Shown here piece by piece: positions 1 through 8,943 of a stretch of DNA of 64,000 bases (positions are counted from its first letter, which is position 1; each line of letters begins with the position of its first letter). The notes below the pieces were generated by a model. That model saw nothing but the letters and a program-made list of their open reading frames with translations. It was not told where the DNA came from and made no database searches. Source of the stretch: Hydrogenovibrio thermophilus (GTDB lineage: Bacteria > Pseudomonadota > Gammaproteobacteria > Thiomicrospirales > Thiomicrospiraceae); contig NZ_CP035033.1 of NCBI RefSeq assembly GCF_004028275.1, positions 2,042,501 to 2,106,500 of the forward strand. Direction: 5' to 3'. Made by a program: the position numbers and the translations under genes.

Positions 1-53
1 CCGCAGACCTCCTGCGTGCAAGGCAGGCGCTCTCCCAGCTGAGCTATAGCCCC
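1..53 (-). tRNA. tRNA-Ala(TGC), 3' part outside window
   Basis: The minus strand begins GGGGCTATAGCTCAG at position 53 and runs through an alanine-type D arm and anticodon arm; the anticodon TGC lies at 18-20. The T arm and acceptor 3' strand lie beyond the window start. It follows tRNA-Ile in the 16S-23S spacer, the usual order in gammaproteobacterial rRNA operons. Confidence 0.93.
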
Positions 54-59
54 ATTCAT

Positions 60-136
<77 letters not shown>

Positions 137-213
137 AGGTCGTTCTCGTTTTTCTCAGTAATTCAGAGACAATTTATGTGAAAGCTAACTTAGGCTCGCG
201 GCCGTCTTTGTCT

Positions 214-1769
<1,556 letters not shown>

Positions 1770-1943
1770 TAATCTTTTTACTCGATTTTTTTGTGTGCTT
1801 GTCTGCACGAATTAAACACTCGAAATTAACAGGTACATGTTTCACATAAATGTGATTAACCATATACATAGTTGTCGAGATATTTATTTTTGGACAGCTA
1901 CTTACCTAAGCAACTTCCACATAAATTATCTCTGAATTACCTG

Positions 1944-1956
1944 ATTTTTAAAGAAC
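1944..1956 (-). promoter_or_regulatory. rrn leader boxA antitermination element
   Basis: The minus strand reads GTTCTTTAAAAAT, about 175 nt upstream of the 16S 5' end. This matches the boxA consensus used by the NusB/NusE antitermination complex in rRNA leaders. The surrounding 1770-2010 stretch is the untranslated rRNA leader and holds no credible gene. Confidence 0.7.
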
Positions 1957-2013
1957 TCTTGGTCTTGCTTTTCCTCAACTCAGTGCGCTGCACCCTGTCT
2001 CGGTAAGCCGCGT

Positions 2014-2043
2014 ATTATAGGCGCTTGATTTTGTTTCCGTCAA
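2014..2043 (-). promoter_or_regulatory. rrn promoter, proximal (P2-like)
   Basis: On the minus strand, TTGACG (2038-2043) is followed after 18 bp by TATAAT (2014-2019), then a GC-rich discriminator ACGCGGC. A/T tracts at 2044-2066 just upstream look like an UP element. The GC-rich discriminator is typical of stringently controlled rRNA promoters. Confidence 0.8.
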
Positions 2044-2133
2044 GCTTTTTTTACGCTTTTTTTCTGCCCCGTTTCCGCTTTATTCAACTCCGTTTGCAGT
2101 GTTGTTTTTGGCGTCTCCGTGAAAGAGATGCGT

Positions 2134-2161
2134 ATTCTATAGCCTCTCCAGTTTTTTGCAA
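2134..2161 (-). promoter_or_regulatory. rrn promoter, distal (P1-like)
   Basis: On the minus strand, TTGCAA (2156-2161) is followed after 16 bp by TAGAAT (2134-2139) and then ACGC, the same bases that follow the proximal -10. Long A tracts lie upstream. Two tandem promoters fit the P1/P2 arrangement of many rRNA operons. The rest of 2067-2337 is AT-rich and I see no gene in it. Confidence 0.6.
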
Positions 2162-2337
2162 TAGCTTTTTGCAGTTTTTTGACATTTTTTTATCACTTTT
2201 TTTTAAAACTCGCACCAAATCCAGTGAATTTCAGGATTTTATCCAAAAAGTTATCCACAGGATGTCATTGTTTTGTGTAAAACGATACAATCCTGTCACA
2301 TGACATTTAATCCATACTATAAAACGGTTATCAACAC

Positions 2338-2910
2338 ATGACACGCATCACAGCATTTTTGCTTTTCAGTCTCTCATTATTGTTATCCACGCACACTTTC
2401 GCCAAAGCCACACAAAGCTTGCATGAAGACTACAGCCTGACGACTTACCTCAACCCTTACACCCAAGAACCCGACCAAGTGGAATTATTCACCAAACAGG
2501 CCTCCAGCCAGGCTTTCTTCGGCATCACCTGCAGTGCAGGCAACTCGCTACCTTCTTTGAAAATCATTTTATTAAATAAGGCAATCATCAGCTCAACGCC
2601 CAAATTAATGACCGTCCAATATCAAATTCAACCATCCGACAAGCGTGCACCGATTCCATTACAAGGCATTTTAAAAATCCAATCTCAAAACAATCAAAAA
2701 CAGAATCGAATTCGACTGGAAATTCCAACCCAGAAAATCGGCACTTTCCAGCAATTGCAACAAAGTTATCAACAATTACTCAATCAACTTAAAAACGGTC
2801 AAACCCTTCGCATTAAAGTCGCACACCATTCTTTAGGTGAATACGACTATACATTTTCACTGAAAGGGCTAAACTATTTACTTACCGCGAATGAATCTCT
2901 TTGCTTTTAA
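2338..2910 (+). CDS. exported protein of unknown function
   Basis: The 190-residue product starts with a clear Sec signal peptide (basic MTR, hydrophobic FLLFSLSLLLS, cleavage probably after the Ala of THTFA near residue 22), so it should act in the periplasm or outer envelope. I recognise no family. The mature part is rich in Gln, Asn and Lys, has a Gln-rich predicted helix around residues 135-155, and only two mature cysteines (about 65 and 189), which could pair. It is more AT-rich than the next genes. There is no obvious Shine-Dalgarno sequence, though TATAAA just upstream (near 2318) could be a -10. The next gene begins 10 bp after its stop. Confidence 0.7.
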   Translation: MTRITAFLLFSLSLLLSTHTFAKATQSLHEDYSLTTYLNPYTQEPDQVELFTKQASSQAFFGITCSAGNSLPSLKIILLNKAIISSTPKLMTVQYQIQPSDKRAPIPLQGILKIQSQNNQKQNRIRLEIPTQKIGTFQQLQQSYQQLLNQLKNGQTLRIKVAHHSLGEYDYTFSLKGLNYLLTANESLCF

Positions 2911-2920
2911 AGGAGTGGTT

Positions 2921-4066
2921 ATGTCAGGAAGACGCGCATTCATAAAACAATTGGCCGCACTCGGTGCGCTGGGAGCAACGGCTTTTAGCCCTGTCAGTTA
3001 TGGCAAACCGGCCAGGCCTGGCGATTATTCGGTCGGCGTAGTGCTTGACCCATTATTTCTGAAACACGACCTGCCCAAGCACCCGGAAACCGCTCAACGG
3101 CTGGTTGCCATTAACGAAGAGATGGAACGCCAGAAAATCTGGGAACAGCTCACGCCGGTCGATACCCGCATGGCAACATTGGAAGAATTGCGTTTCGCCC
3201 ACCAGCAGAATTACATCGACGAAATCGAAATCCTGAGCAAAGGCGGTGGCGGTTTTTATGATGCTTATAATCAAGACACTTATTTAAACCACGCCACCTT
3301 CGATGCCGCAAAAATGGCCGCGGGCAGCAATATCAACCTGAACCTGGCCGTCCACGACCGCCAGGTCGACCGTGGCTTCGCTTTGTTACGTCCACCCGGA
3401 CACCACGCTTTGACCAATAAAGCGATGGGGTTCTGCATTTTCAATTCCGACATCATCGCGGCCCGTGCGCTCCAAAAATACCGCGACGTTGAACGGGTCG
3501 CCATCATCGACTTCGACGTCCACCACGGCAACGGCACTCAAGACTTGGTCGCGGACGACCCGTCCATTATGGCCATTTCCATCCATCAACACCCTTACTG
3601 GCCGATGACCGGCGGCGCCAAATTCACTGGCAAAGACGGCGCAGAAGGCACAGTGGTTAACTGTCCCTTCCAAAAAAAGGCCGGCAACGCCACTTATCTA
3701 TCGGTATACGACCAAGTTATCCAACCCAAACTGGAAGCCTTCAAGCCGGACCATATTATTGTATTCGCCGGTTACGACGCCCACTGGCAAGATCCCCTAG
3801 CCGAACACCAAGTCTCGGTAGTCGGTTTCAACCAACTGGTGGAAAAATGCCTGAACTCGGCCGACACCTTATGTAATGGCCGCATCAGTTTTTCACTGGG
3901 CGGCGGCTATAACCTCGAACCTCTGGCGCACTGCACCGTCGGCACCTTCCATACATTATTGAATAACCCGGAAAAACGCCTCAACCCATTGGGTGAGTCA
4001 CCGACTCCGGAAGCCGATTACAGCCAAACCATTCAAAAATTGGCTCAGCACCATCTCAAAACCTAA
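2921..4066 (+). CDS. Tat-exported histone deacetylase/acetylpolyamine amidohydrolase family protein
   Basis: This 381-residue zinc-dependent deacetylase-family protein should hydrolyse an amide such as an acetylated amine. The ATG at 2921 is preferred over 2891 because AAAGGAG lies six bases upstream and it places a twin-arginine signal (GRRAFIK, residues 3-9, then a hydrophobic Ala/Leu run) at the N terminus. Family motifs are intact: RPPGHH (157-162, catalytic His pair), DFDVHHGNG (197-205, zinc ligands D199 and H201) and AGYDAH (283-288, third zinc ligand D286). Most bacterial relatives are cytoplasmic, so Tat export of a folded metalloenzyme is notable. One CCAGGCCTGG copy (3012-3021) encodes residues 31-34, just after the signal peptide. 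The substrate is unknown; an exported amidohydrolase follows. Confidence 0.88.
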   Translation: MSGRRAFIKQLAALGALGATAFSPVSYGKPARPGDYSVGVVLDPLFLKHDLPKHPETAQRLVAINEEMERQKIWEQLTPVDTRMATLEELRFAHQQNYIDEIEILSKGGGGFYDAYNQDTYLNHATFDAAKMAAGSNINLNLAVHDRQVDRGFALLRPPGHHALTNKAMGFCIFNSDIIAARALQKYRDVERVAIIDFDVHHGNGTQDLVADDPSIMAISIHQHPYWPMTGGAKFTGKDGAEGTVVNCPFQKKAGNATYLSVYDQVIQPKLEAFKPDHIIVFAGYDAHWQDPLAEHQVSVVGFNQLVEKCLNSADTLCNGRISFSLGGGYNLEPLAHCTVGTFHTLLNNPEKRLNPLGESPTPEADYSQTIQKLAQHHLKT

Positions 4067-4074
4067 ACAACACG

Positions 4075-4923
4075 ATGACCATGAAAGCTTTTTTGCGACA
4101 CACCTTATTGATAACCAGCCTGGCTGCATTGATACCAACGAGCCAGGCCAATACCCTGCCGATTTTCGACAGCCATTCGCATTACTCCTTGGCCGACAGC
4201 CGCGTTCTCAGCCCGGCGCAAATCATTTCGCGCTATGACAAGTACAATGTCATCGGCGCCGTGATTTCCAGCACCCCGACATCAAAAGCCGAATTGCTGT
4301 ATCAACACGCCCCCAAACGCATTATTCCGTTTTTGAGCTTATACAAAACCAAAGCCAACAAACCCAACTGGATGCTGGACCTCAATACCTTAAACGACAT
4401 TGAAGCCCAACTTGATGCCTTCCCCTACCAAGGCATCGGCGAGTTCCACATCTTCAAGCAAGACACTTACAGCCCGGTTTTAAAACGCATCATTCAAATC
4501 GCTGGCGAGCGCAGCTTAATGCTGCAAATCCACGGCGATGCGGAAATCGTCGACCGCATATTCGAGATTTCACCCAACGTTCAAGTCATTTGGGCCCATC
4601 TCGGCACCAAACCGACACCGGACTTTCTGGCTTCGCTCCTGAAACGTCACCCCCAAAACCTATACATTGACACCTCGGTACGGGATGGCGAGTTTTTTGA
4701 CGACCGAGGTCGTCTTAACCCCGAATGGGAAGGCTTTTTCATCCAACACCAAGATCGATTACTGGCTGCCGTCGACACCTTCAGCACACTACGCTGGCTG
4801 ACCGTCGGCCATACCTTATCGAAAATGCGCCGCTGGCTGAGCCAATTGCCACCGGATGTAGCCCATAAAATTGCCTACCAAAATGCACTGAAGCTATTCG
4901 ATCGCCCGGACTTAACGCCCTAG
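4075..4923 (+). CDS. exported TIM-barrel amidohydrolase
   Basis: The 282-residue product has a Sec signal peptide (hydrophobic LLITSLAALI, likely cleaved after SQA at residue 25) and then an amidohydrolase metal motif DSHSH (32-36). Further candidate metal residues are the Glu in IGEFH, the His in QIHGD and the His in WAHLG, in the order expected for the TatD/amidohydrolase-2 superfamily. It starts 8 bp after the HDAC-like gene; ATG codons at 4075 and 4081 are both possible. Both proteins being exported suggests they act on the same periplasmic amide or acyl compound, but the substrate cannot be read from the sequence. Confidence 0.75.
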   Translation: MTMKAFLRHTLLITSLAALIPTSQANTLPIFDSHSHYSLADSRVLSPAQIISRYDKYNVIGAVISSTPTSKAELLYQHAPKRIIPFLSLYKTKANKPNWMLDLNTLNDIEAQLDAFPYQGIGEFHIFKQDTYSPVLKRIIQIAGERSLMLQIHGDAEIVDRIFEISPNVQVIWAHLGTKPTPDFLASLLKRHPQNLYIDTSVRDGEFFDDRGRLNPEWEGFFIQHQDRLLAAVDTFSTLRWLTVGHTLSKMRRWLSQLPPDVAHKIAYQNALKLFDRPDLTP

Positions 4924-5129
4924 CCCCCAAACCTGCCCCAATGCATCACACAGGGGCACCAAAAGAATGCAGCGCCGCATTCAAAATATCACCAAAAATA
5001 CATAACCCATTGAAAAACAAACAATAACCAGCTTGGTATAACGATTGCTTATTACGATTAAAGAAAAACGTAATAAATTTATCCTCCGAAGCAGAAGGCA
5101 TAAATAAGCATTTCGAGAGAGAGCAAGCT
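4924..5129. other. intergenic region before the guanidine operon
   Basis: This 206-bp gap holds a possible weak terminator for the preceding genes (TGCCCC and GGGGCA flanking 13 nt, near 4932-4956, no T run) and the operator described next. I looked for guanidine-I, -II and -III riboswitch hallmarks and saw none. No convincing -35/-10 pair stands out, although TATAAC occurs at 5037-5042. Confidence 0.6.
5049..5076. promoter_or_regulatory. 28-bp inverted repeat, operator O1 of the NikR-like regulator
   Basis: TTATTACG (5049-5056) and CGTAATAA (5069-5076) form a perfect 8-bp dyad with a 12-bp spacer. Measured on outer hexamers it is 6-16-6, the geometry of the known NikR operator (GTATGA-N16-TCATAC). 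It lies 53 bp before the start codon of an operon that encodes a NikR-like protein. Near-identical dyads occur at 46381-46408 and 49396-49423. Binding by that regulator is inferred. Confidence 0.75.
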
Positions 5130-6110
5130 ATGGCATTATTTTCAAAATCCTGGACAACGCCTCGCGTTCCCTTAGATAAAACATCGCGAATCTGGCTGAC
5201 CTTCGCCAGCTTCGCCATTCCGATTCTGCTTTGGTCATTGGTGAGCTACTCGCCTTACATCTGGCATCCGCAAATGAAAATCTCCGATCCCGGCGATGTT
5301 TCCTACTTCCGCAAAGACAGCCTGATCGATAAAGAAATCTATTATCGCGAAATGGACAAGTTGCTGACCAAACAGGCGGAAGAACAGGCTGAGATCAAGC
5401 TGCCGCAAGGCGTTCCGTCCAATCCGGTTTATCTGCCGGCGCCACACGAAGTGCTGACCGCGCTTTACACGGCCTTCACGACCCCGCCCAAACGCAGTAA
5501 CGAACCTTGGTTTCACGAAAGCCTGGGGCATTCGATTCAAGTCATCGCTTGGGGATTTTTCTGGTCAATGGTCTTTGGCTTGCCGCTCGGCATTTTAGCC
5601 GGTACCTATGAATCGGCATCACGTGTTATCGAGCCGTTCACCGAATTTTTCCGTTACTTACCGGCCCCCGCTTTCGGTGCCTTGGCCGTCGCCATTTTAG
5701 GGATTTACGACGCCCCGAAAATCGCCATTATTTTCATCGGAACCTTTTTCCAAATGGTGTTGATTACCGCCAACACCACACGCAAACTGAACATGGCGCT
5801 CATCGAAGCCTCGCTGACGTTGGGCTGCAAAGGACTCTCCTTGATTCGCCGCGTGATCATTCCGGGCATTCTGCCGGATCTGTATCGCGACATGCGTATT
5901 CTGCTGGGCTGGGCTTGGACTTACTTGATCGTGGCCGAGCTCATCGGCACCAGCTCCGGGATTACCTGGTTCATCACCCAGCAAGCCCGTTACAAAAACT
6001 TCGACAATGTTTTCGCCGCGATTTTAATTATCGGGATTATCGGCCTGGTGACCGACCTGGTTCTGGCCCGCATCGGCAAACGCCTTTTCCCTTGGCACGG
6101 TTCACACTAA
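5130..6110 (+). CDS. ABC transporter permease of guanidine operon (NitT/TauT type)
   Basis: This 326-residue inner-membrane permease has an N-terminal membrane segment (about 21-42), a long periplasmic stretch, and then the BPD_transp_1 core. Its cytoplasmic coupling loop is EASLTLGCKGLSLIRRVIIPG, typical of nitrate/taurine/urea-type importers. It pairs with the ATPase 10 bp downstream. The operon carries no substrate-binding protein; the orphan binding protein at 45387-46364, under a matching operator, is the best candidate partner. The substrate is probably guanidine or a related cation, judged from the downstream enzymes. Relatives next to such enzymes are usually annotated as putative urea transporters. 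Confidence 0.85.
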   Translation: MALFSKSWTTPRVPLDKTSRIWLTFASFAIPILLWSLVSYSPYIWHPQMKISDPGDVSYFRKDSLIDKEIYYREMDKLLTKQAEEQAEIKLPQGVPSNPVYLPAPHEVLTALYTAFTTPPKRSNEPWFHESLGHSIQVIAWGFFWSMVFGLPLGILAGTYESASRVIEPFTEFFRYLPAPAFGALAVAILGIYDAPKIAIIFIGTFFQMVLITANTTRKLNMALIEASLTLGCKGLSLIRRVIIPGILPDLYRDMRILLGWAWTYLIVAELIGTSSGITWFITQQARYKNFDNVFAAILIIGIIGLVTDLVLARIGKRLFPWHGSH

Positions 6111-6120
6111 GGAGCACGGA

Positions 6121-7032
6121 ATGACACAAGCACAACACCCCTTAGACTTATGGCAAACGCCGGAAATCCAGGACCGTAACCAACGCATACTCAAACGTCC
6201 CAAGGCGCTTGAAATCCAAAACCTGGAAATGTCTTTCGAACATAAAGGCAAAACCAACAAAGTCCTGGGCGGCATCGATTTCACCGCTTTCAAGCGTGAA
6301 TTCGTCTGCGTGGTCGGACCATCCGGTTGCGGTAAATCCACTTTGGCTCGCCTCATCGCCGGTTTGGAAACCAAGGACAGCGGCGACATTTTGGTGGAAA
6401 ACAAACAAGTGGTCGAGCCCGGCCCGGATCGCGGCATGGTTTTCCAAAGCTACTCGCTTTTCCCGTGGATGTCGGTAAAAGAAAACGTCATGTTCGGTCT
6501 CACCCAAGGCGGCATGTCGAAAAACACCGCCGAAACCGAAGCCTTGCAATGGATTGACCTGGTCGGGCTGGAGAAGTTCGCCGAAGCCTATCCGCACCAA
6601 CTGTCGGGCGGCATGAAGCAGCGCGTCGCAATTATCCGCGCCCTAGCGAACCAGCCGAAAATCCTGCTGATGGACGAACCGTTCGCCGCGCTGGATCCGC
6701 AGAACCGATTAAAGATGCAACAGTATCTGCTGGAAATCTGGCAGAACATCGACATCACCATTTTCTTTATCACCCATGATTTGGACGAAGCCATTTATCT
6801 GGCCGACCGAATCCTGGTATTGGATGCCAACCCGGGCCGGGTGCGCGAAGTGGTCAATGTGCCATTGCCGCGTCCGAGAGCGGACGACACGCTGCTAAGC
6901 CCGGCGTTCATGGCCACCAAAGAATATTTGGAAAGCCTGGTGCATCCACCCGAGCCCGAGCTGGACTTTGAGGAAAAACTCAGCATGGTCCGCCTCGTTC
7001 CCGTTAACGCAGAAGTTCCGGATGTATTTTAA
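6121..7032 (+). CDS. ABC transporter ATP-binding protein of guanidine operon
   Basis: The 303-residue cytoplasmic ATPase energises the preceding permease. It has Walker [10 protein letters not shown] (66-74), Q-loop VFQS (107-110), signature LSGGM (161-165), Walker B ILLMDEP (181-187) and an H-loop THD. It is longer than the 250-260 residues usual in this family because of an N-terminal extension of about 30 residues and a C-terminal tail of about 40. AAGGAG precedes the ATG. The stop codon abuts the start of the NikR-like gene with no gap, which indicates tight cotranscription. Confidence 0.9.
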   Translation: MTQAQHPLDLWQTPEIQDRNQRILKRPKALEIQNLEMSFEHKGKTNKVLGGIDFTAFKREFVCVVGPSGCGKSTLARLIAGLETKDSGDILVENKQVVEPGPDRGMVFQSYSLFPWMSVKENVMFGLTQGGMSKNTAETEALQWIDLVGLEKFAEAYPHQLSGGMKQRVAIIRALANQPKILLMDEPFAALDPQNRLKMQQYLLEIWQNIDITIFFITHDLDEAIYLADRILVLDANPGRVREVVNVPLPRPRADDTLLSPAFMATKEYLESLVHPPEPELDFEEKLSMVRLVPVNAEVPDVF

Positions 7033-7506
7033 ATGACTCAGAACAACAAAGGCCTTGTCCGCACCAGCGCTTCCCTACCCGCCAAAGTACTGGAAGACCT
7101 GGATCAGCTCGTAATCGACCGCGGTTTTAACAACCGCTCTGCCCTCTTGGCGGAAATGATTCAAAAGGAAGTCTCGGCGTATCGCCAAGACTACACCAAT
7201 GAAGTCATGGCCGGCACCCTGACACTGGTGTACGACCACGCCGTGCCCGGCTTGCAGGTCAAGCTGAATCAGCTTAAGCATCAATACGTGGCGGAAATCA
7301 TCTCCTCCACCCAAATTCAATTAATGGACCACCACACCTTGGAGGTCAATCTGATGCAAGGCGCGGCCGACCAGCTGAACCGCATCAGCCACGAAATGAT
7401 TTCCAACCGGGGCGTGAAAACCGGCAACCTTTACTTGACCCATTCGGCCCTACCACCGATTCACACTTCGGTCACCGACTCGTCACAGGAGACTCAAAAT
7501 GACTGA
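7033..7506 (+). CDS. NikR-like ribbon-helix-helix regulator lacking nickel ligands
   Basis: This 157-residue protein has an N-terminal ribbon-helix-helix domain (about 8-50: RTSASLPAKVLEDLDQLV) and a C-terminal ACT-like NikR domain recognisable from TLVYDH, VAEIISSTQIQL and ISHEMISNRGVKTGNL. In E. coli NikR nickel is bound by His76, the HVH pair (His87, His89) and Cys95. Here the first His survives in VYDH, but the HVH pair reads QIQ and the Cys position is not Cys. The protein has therefore probably lost nickel sensing and may sense another ligand, perhaps an intermediate of guanidine metabolism. Its likely operators are the 28-bp dyads at 5049, 46381 and 49396. It overlaps the next gene by 8 bp. 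Confidence 0.85.
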   Translation: MTQNNKGLVRTSASLPAKVLEDLDQLVIDRGFNNRSALLAEMIQKEVSAYRQDYTNEVMAGTLTLVYDHAVPGLQVKLNQLKHQYVAEIISSTQIQLMDHHTLEVNLMQGAADQLNRISHEMISNRGVKTGNLYLTHSALPPIHTSVTDSSQETQND

Positions 7507-8263
7507 CAACACTTCATCCAAAACCACCAGGCCTGGTGATTTCATCTGGCAAGAAAGCTTGCCGGGTGGCGGCCACTGGTCCGGCGTCATTCGCCGCGGC
7601 ACCGTTTTGCGTTTAACCGATGTGGAAGGCGGCGCCAATGTCGCCATGCTCATCAACAACCTGGAAGTCAAAAGCGAACGTTACAACATGCCGGACACCT
7701 TGAAAGCGCAGAAAACCGCTTTCCTGACCCGTCCGAACATGTGTTTCAGCGATATGGGGCGCGTGATGTGCTCGATTATCGAAGACACCTGCGGCTGGCA
7801 CGACACCATCGGCGGCTTGTCGCACGCGGCGTTGGTGCATAAAAAATACGGCGATAAGTCCTATCAGGAAGCCCACAACGACTACTACAAAAACGGCTAC
7901 GACAGCCTGTTGAACGAGCTTGGCAAATGGGGCCTAAACGCCAGCGACATCATGCCGAACATCAACTGGTTCAGCAAAGTGCGCGTCGAAGACGACGGCC
8001 AAATGACTTTTGTCCCGAACAACTCCAAAGCGGGCGACTACGTTGATTTGCGCTTTGAAATGGACAGCATCGTCTCTTTGTCCACCGCACAACATCCGTT
8101 GGATCCGAACTCGGAATACGCTCCGAAACCGATTCAACTGACCGTGTTCAAAGCGCAACCGGTCGCGCAGGACGACGCCAGTCGCCTCCACCGTGCCGAA
8201 AACGAACGCGCTTACTACAACACCAAAATTTACTATGGAGAAAACCCAAATGACGACATCTAA
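7499..8263 (+). CDS. cgdA: carboxyguanidine deiminase subunit (DUF1989, 'urea carboxylase-associated protein 1')
   Basis: The 254-residue product belongs to DUF1989. Proteins of this type beside 'urea carboxylase' were long called UAAP1/UAAP2; they are now known as the two subunits of carboxyguanidine deiminase, which converts carboxyguanidine to allophanate and ammonia. The conserved block [12 protein letters not shown] (near 98-109) supplies the metal-binding Cys/His pattern shared with the next gene. AGGAG lies just before the ATG. Length and first position fit the longer subunit; assigning it as A rather than B is from memory. A CCAGGCCTGG copy (7527-7536) encodes residues 10-13. Confidence 0.85.
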   Translation: MTDNTSSKTTRPGDFIWQESLPGGGHWSGVIRRGTVLRLTDVEGGANVAMLINNLEVKSERYNMPDTLKAQKTAFLTRPNMCFSDMGRVMCSIIEDTCGWHDTIGGLSHAALVHKKYGDKSYQEAHNDYYKNGYDSLLNELGKWGLNASDIMPNINWFSKVRVEDDGQMTFVPNNSKAGDYVDLRFEMDSIVSLSTAQHPLDPNSEYAPKPIQLTVFKAQPVAQDDASRLHRAENERAYYNTKIYYGENPNDDI

Positions 8264-8894
8264 CGTTGATGAAAGCCGTATTGTCTATCGCGAAGTGGTC
8301 GAAGCGGGTAAACCATGGATGCACGAAGTCAAAGCCGGACAACATTTCCGCATTGTCGACCTGGAAGGTAACCAGGCGGTCGATACCCTGTTTTACAACG
8401 CCCACGACCACAGCGAGCGCTATTCGGCGGCGGACACCATCCGCGAACAAGGCAACATCTATTTGACCACCGGTTCGGTACTGCAATCCAACTTGGTCAA
8501 CCCGATGCTGACCATCACCGACGACACCTGTGGCCGCCACGATACCATCGGCGGTGCCTGTTCGGCGGAGAGCAACACCGTGCGCTACGCCATTGAAAAA
8601 CGCCACATGCACTCGTGCCGTGATTCCTTCCTGATGGCGTTGGGAGAATGTGAATGCAACCACGGTCAGCAAATGACCAAGGATGACCTCGCCAGCAACA
8701 TCAATTTCTTTATGAACGTGCCCGTTTCACCGGACGGCCATCTCGATTTCGACGACGGCATTTCCGCACCGGGGCGCTATGTGGAAATGAAAGCCCATAT
8801 GGATGTGTTGGTGTTGGTGTCCAATTGCCCGCAATTGAACAACCCTTGTAACGGCTACAACCCGACACCGGTTGAAATGATTATCTGGGAATAA
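8250..8894 (+). CDS. cgdB: carboxyguanidine deiminase subunit (DUF1989, 'urea carboxylase-associated protein 2')
   Basis: The 214-residue DUF1989 protein is the second subunit of carboxyguanidine deiminase. ATG 8250 is chosen over upstream in-frame starts because GGAG lies about seven bases before it and because it gives a 14-bp overlap with cgdA, as expected for translational coupling of complex partners. Conserved blocks are [14 protein letters not shown] and [18 protein letters not shown], with several Cys and His residues suited to metal binding. Together with cgdA it gives a cytoplasmic heteromer acting between guanidine carboxylase and allophanate hydrolase. Confidence 0.87.
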   Translation: MTTSNVDESRIVYREVVEAGKPWMHEVKAGQHFRIVDLEGNQAVDTLFYNAHDHSERYSAADTIREQGNIYLTTGSVLQSNLVNPMLTITDDTCGRHDTIGGACSAESNTVRYAIEKRHMHSCRDSFLMALGECECNHGQQMTKDDLASNINFFMNVPVSPDGHLDFDDGISAPGRYVEMKAHMDVLVLVSNCPQLNNPCNGYNPTPVEMIIWE

Positions 8895-8943
8895 CGCAAT
8901 ACGCTTCCCAACACTCTTCAGAACGCGCTGAAAAGGAAAACAC

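Noticed and set aside
2025-2303. Open reading frame of 92 codons after the rRNA operon
   Set aside because: It lies across the two rRNA promoters and AT tracts, is Phe-rich low-complexity sequence, has no ribosome-binding site and resembles no protein.
4924-5129. Guanidine riboswitch before the guanidine operon
   Set aside because: No conserved guanidine-I core and no paired ACGR-loop hairpins of guanidine-II are visible; a protein-type operator explains control better.
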